From an uncultured Flavobacteriales bacterium (GTDB lineage Bacteria > Bacteroidota > Bacteroidia > Palsa-965), in assembly GCA_937974275.1 (NCBI GenBank), contig CALJIF010000094.1, positions 1-63,485 on the forward strand: a DNA stretch of 63,485 nucleotides, in the 5' to 3' direction. Below, piece by piece: positions 61,109 to 63,485 of this stretch. Under the pieces are notes generated by a model. That model was not told the DNA's origin. It saw nothing but the letters and a program-made list of their open reading frames with translations, and made no database searches. Made by a program: the position numbers and the translations under genes. The first letter of the stretch is position 1; each line of letters opens with the position of its first letter.

Positions 61109-62677
61109 TTATTGAACCGTAATACTGATATCGCTTGCTGTACCCGGGCCATCGGGACCAGAAGTTTTAATTTCTGTAATATAAACTTTAGTTCCTTTTC
61201 GCAGTGTTCGCAATTGTCCTTTCAATGCGTCTGTGAATAAGTTGCCGTTTATAGTTGTCGCAATCGCAGCGATACCGTTTTGATAAGCTTCAATACGAAA
61301 TGAAGTGGTGCGAACCTTAGCATCTTCAAATTCGGTATTCGGATAAACTGCAACAATGCCGGGAGATACTCCTAGTTGGGCTGCTGTTGCTCTTGTTCCC
61401 GTCACGCCGCTAATTGTTACTTCAGGTTTGGGCAAACGTTTTACACGAAACTCCATTGTACCCATACTTTTTTTCTCTCCCGAAGGCAATGTTGCTGTAA
61501 CGGTCACAATAGATTTACCGGGTTGAGGAGACTGTACCTCGTACTTACCATTACCCAACTTTACAAGAGTTCCATTGCTGCATGTAACAGTCACATTCTC
61601 ATTAGCAACTCCCGGAACGGAAACCGAAATTGGATTCTTTAAACCGGCGTACATTACATTCATTTTATCTGCACTCACTGTCAATGATGGGCGCGCAACG
61701 ATATACGAAGATGTGAATGGATACGAGAGTTGTTTCCCTTTCGGTGTGGTCATTTTTATTGTGCCGGAATATTCGAACACACCTTCCTTCGCCGTTTTGA
61801 ATTTGTATTTGCCCATGCCCGCGTTGACGGGAATTTTTCCCGAATCAGATCCGCTTAATTGAACTTCCGGATTTAATGTTTTATTGAACGCCGCAAGAAA
61901 AATATCAGCTTCATATTCTTCGCCCAGCAAAACATAGTTGCTTGAACTGATCACTCGTGCCGCAACCGTGTCAAATGGAATCATATCACTTTCCGTTTCC
62001 CGCATCAACGCATTCAAAACATCTTGCTCAGCACTTTTAACATCATCCTGAATTTTGGAAAGAATAGTTACACTTGCAGCAAGTGGCGTGTGGTAAAAGG
62101 TTTTCAATTCCCACGTCTTTAAATCACTGCCATCTTTCGGATCTTCCGTATCGAAGCTAAAGTGAATATCTTTTCGCACATCTTCACGAAGTAACGCGAG
62201 TAAATCATTTTGATAGCTATGAAGTTCTTGCTTTAAGTTTCGTGCTTCCCCTTTGCTTCCGTCTTCTGACGCCCCAATCATAATGTTGGTCGGTATGTCG
62301 TAATTATCCTTGGAGTTGACATACTGTAAACGAATGGTGTCTTCTTCATGATTCACATATCCTTCGGTCTCTCGGATAAGTCGCTTCTTTAAAAGATCTA
62401 TACGCTCATTCAACTTTTTTGAAAGTGCTTTTACGCGCTGGGCTTTTTCCCAGGTCGGTTGCATTCGCAAAGGATCAATACTCTTTTTCTGATCAAATTC
62501 AGAATAAAGTTGCCCGATGCCGCGGTCGAAGCTGGCTGCCGTAGTTTCAAGTCCTTTGTTAACGGTAACAAATGCATCCAGGATTTCTTTGGAAACATTA
62601 AGTGCTAATAGCGCAGTCAGTACTAAGTACATCATGCCTATCATTTTTTGTCTGGGAGAAAGTTTGCCGCCTGCCAT
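61109..62677 (-). CDS. gldM: Gliding motility/T9SS protein GldM (PorM)
   Basis: A 522-residue protein starting at 62677 (MAGGKLSPRQKMIGMMYLV), the canonical GldM N-terminus; the ORF extends 14 codons upstream without resemblance. One membrane helix (about 12-30, MIGMMYLVLTALLALNVS) anchors a large periplasmic part with the helical D1 domain followed by Ig-like D2-D4 domains. GldM/PorM pairs with GldL to convert proton flow into T9SS drive and rotates the gliding machine. gldK, gldL and gldN are absent here, although gldM normally lies in a gldKLMN operon. Length fits the family (about 515). Confidence 0.93.
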   Translation of the reverse strand: MAGGKLSPRQKMIGMMYLVLTALLALNVSKEILDAFVTVNKGLETTAASFDRGIGQLYSEFDQKKSIDPLRMQPTWEKAQRVKALSKKLNERIDLLKKRLIRETEGYVNHEEDTIRLQYVNSKDNYDIPTNIMIGASEDGSKGEARNLKQELHSYQNDLLALLREDVRKDIHFSFDTEDPKDGSDLKTWELKTFYHTPLAASVTILSKIQDDVKSAEQDVLNALMRETESDMIPFDTVAARVISSSNYVLLGEEYEADIFLAAFNKTLNPEVQLSGSDSGKIPVNAGMGKYKFKTAKEGVFEYSGTIKMTTPKGKQLSYPFTSSYIVARPSLTVSADKMNVMYAGLKNPISVSVPGVANENVTVTCSNGTLVKLGNGKYEVQSPQPGKSIVTVTATLPSGEKKSMGTMEFRVKRLPKPEVTISGVTGTRATAAQLGVSPGIVAVYPNTEFEDAKVRTTSFRIEAYQNGIAAIATTINGNLFTDALKGQLRTLRKGTKVYITEIKTSGPDGPGTASDISITVQ

Positions 62678-62745
62678 AGTCGATAAGTTTTGATTTATCG
62701 TCCTAATGACAACCTTCAAAAAAAGATACAGCCGCGGAAGAAAAA

Positions 62746-63485
62746 TTATTGCTTAATAAAAGGCAATACGGAAGTTCCGTTCTCTGTTTCTACGCGCAAC
62801 AGGTACACGCCTGCTTGCAAATGTTCAATATTAATGTAGCCGGTTTCCTGCACGATTGATTCCGATGCAACCAACTTTCCGTACACATCAAAAATCAAAA
62901 CTTGCTGCATGTTTTGATTGCTTCGTAATGTTATGCCGTTAGTCGCAGGGTTTGGATATAATTTGATTTCTGCAGGAGTGTTAACGTCTCCTATCCCGGA
63001 GATATCAGTTGTGCTTTTGAGAACAGTACCGTCTGTGCCGCAAATAATTGCCGTTGCAGCATCAACATAAGTAACATCTGTAAGATGAATCGTCGTATTG
63101 GAATACGTTTCATCGATCCAATTAGTGCCATCTTCCGTACGATAGATAAAGCCATTATCTCCAATAATAACCGCGCTTAACAAATTGCTTGATGCTACTG
63201 AATTCAGTGTGTTTGCCGTAGGAATAGTTAAAGATGACCAACCCGAAGTTGGACTATATTTTACCGCAAAACCATAATCACTCACGGCATATCCAATCGT
63301 ATCAAATACAGCAATCCCGTTACCCGAGAAAAAACCGAAATACGGTTGCGTATAAACTTGCCAGCTATTTCCGGTATCTGCAGAGGAAGCTATGATACCG
63401 CCTTCTCCGGATAACCATAACAAGTTGTTTTGGATCAAGCTTGAGAACGTTGTTGTTCTCGATGCTGGCGATGCCTTCATCGGCG
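62746..63485 (-). CDS. Secreted Ycf48/BNR-like protein with T9SS type A sorting domain, 5' end outside window
   Basis: The frame stays open to the right edge, so the N-terminus and any signal peptide are not seen; the visible ATG at 63480 is probably internal. About 245 codons are present. The visible part has repeated beta-propeller strands of the Ycf48/BNR type (GEGGIIASSADTGNSWQVYT, GDNGFIYRTEDGTNWIDE, GTDGTVLKSTTD). The last ~75 residues (IKLYPNPATNGITLRSNQN to LPFIKQ) form a type A T9SS sorting domain. It lies 68 bases ahead of gldM on the same strand and could share a transcript with it. Confidence 0.85.
   Translation of the reverse strand, partial: PMKASPASRTTTFSSLIQNNLLWLSGEGGIIASSADTGNSWQVYTQPYFGFFSGNGIAVFDTIGYAVSDYGFAVKYSPTSGWSSLTIPTANTLNSVASSNLLSAVIIGDNGFIYRTEDGTNWIDETYSNTTIHLTDVTYVDAATAIICGTDGTVLKSTTDISGIGDVNTPAEIKLYPNPATNGITLRSNQNMQQVLIFDVYGKLVASESIVQETGYINIEHLQAGVYLLRVETENGTSVLPFIKQ

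Noticed and set aside
1..63485. tRNA, rRNA or prophage genes
   Set aside because: No cloverleaf-like segments, rRNA signatures, integrase or phage structural genes were seen in the intergenic regions or ORFs.

Overview
The window is a dense stretch of a Bacteroidota chromosome. Several things support this. It carries type IX secretion system (T9SS) parts: a PorP/SprF-family protein, a PorE-like OmpA protein, a DUF6089/PorG-like protein and GldM. Seven secreted proteins end in T9SS sorting domains of type A or type B. It also has SusC-like TonB-dependent receptors, LytTR/LytS signalling, the uppS-bamA-ompH-ompH-murI order, and promoters with a TAnnTTTG -7 box instead of classical -10/-35 elements. 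Base composition looks moderate and even, with no clear foreign island. No rRNA, tRNA, CRISPR array, intact insertion sequence or phage gene was seen. The class within Bacteroidota cannot be settled by eye.

Layout. 1-9.5 kb: a secreted SBBP/type A protein faces away from a unit made of a membrane-anchored orphan, a giant PKD/type B adhesin, a PorP/SprF partner and a PorE-like OmpA protein. 9.5-12.1 kb: an MFS exporter, a TatD-family hydrolase and tcdA. 12.13-12.47 kb: a non-coding gap with four 33-bp-spaced repeats and a bidirectional terminator. 12.5-18.2 kb: sucA and sucB behind a [2Fe-2S] protein and an orphan, plus a divergent TIGR01777 epimerase. 18.2-22.2 kb: two more type B secreted proteins. 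22.4-28.8 kb: an M20 dipeptidase, an LEA-like lipoprotein, an MtfA-like protein without its zinc-binding motif, a DUF255 protein and a YD-like secreted protein. 28.8-34.6 kb: tolC, hlyD, tsaB and a TonB receptor packed end to end. 34.7-36.5 kb: an ACP-phosphodiesterase-like gene, a previously uncalled 52-codon membrane ORF and a small type A protein.

36.6-41.2 kb: a tight CPBP protease, M61 peptidase, LytS kinase and LytTR regulator unit. 41.3-43.3 kb: cyclophilin, esterase and pdxJ. 43.4-52.8 kb: an envelope-biogenesis cluster (CBS protein, Omp85 protein, nadK, porG-like, uppS, bamA, two Skp/OmpH chaperones, murI) that joins cell-wall precursors, outer-membrane assembly and T9SS. 52.8-58.0 kb: nadB, an exported Cys-pair protein, a TonB receptor, a MerP-like metal-binding protein and a gamma-carbonic anhydrase. 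58.0-63.5 kb: a NifU-like protein, a second choice-of-anchor-L type B protein, a stand-alone gldM and the 3' part of another type A protein.

Points most worth a second look are: the degenerate MtfA-like protein; a 12-bp perfect inverted repeat whose downstream arm ends one base before the AUG of the metal-cluster TonB receptor; a promoter-proximal element shared by the two choice-of-anchor-L genes; several genes whose -7 box lies exactly four bases before the start codon (likely leaderless mRNAs); the 33-bp repeat array; the uncalled small membrane ORF; and gldM lying outside its usual gldKLMN setting. No complete new defence or mobile system was found.
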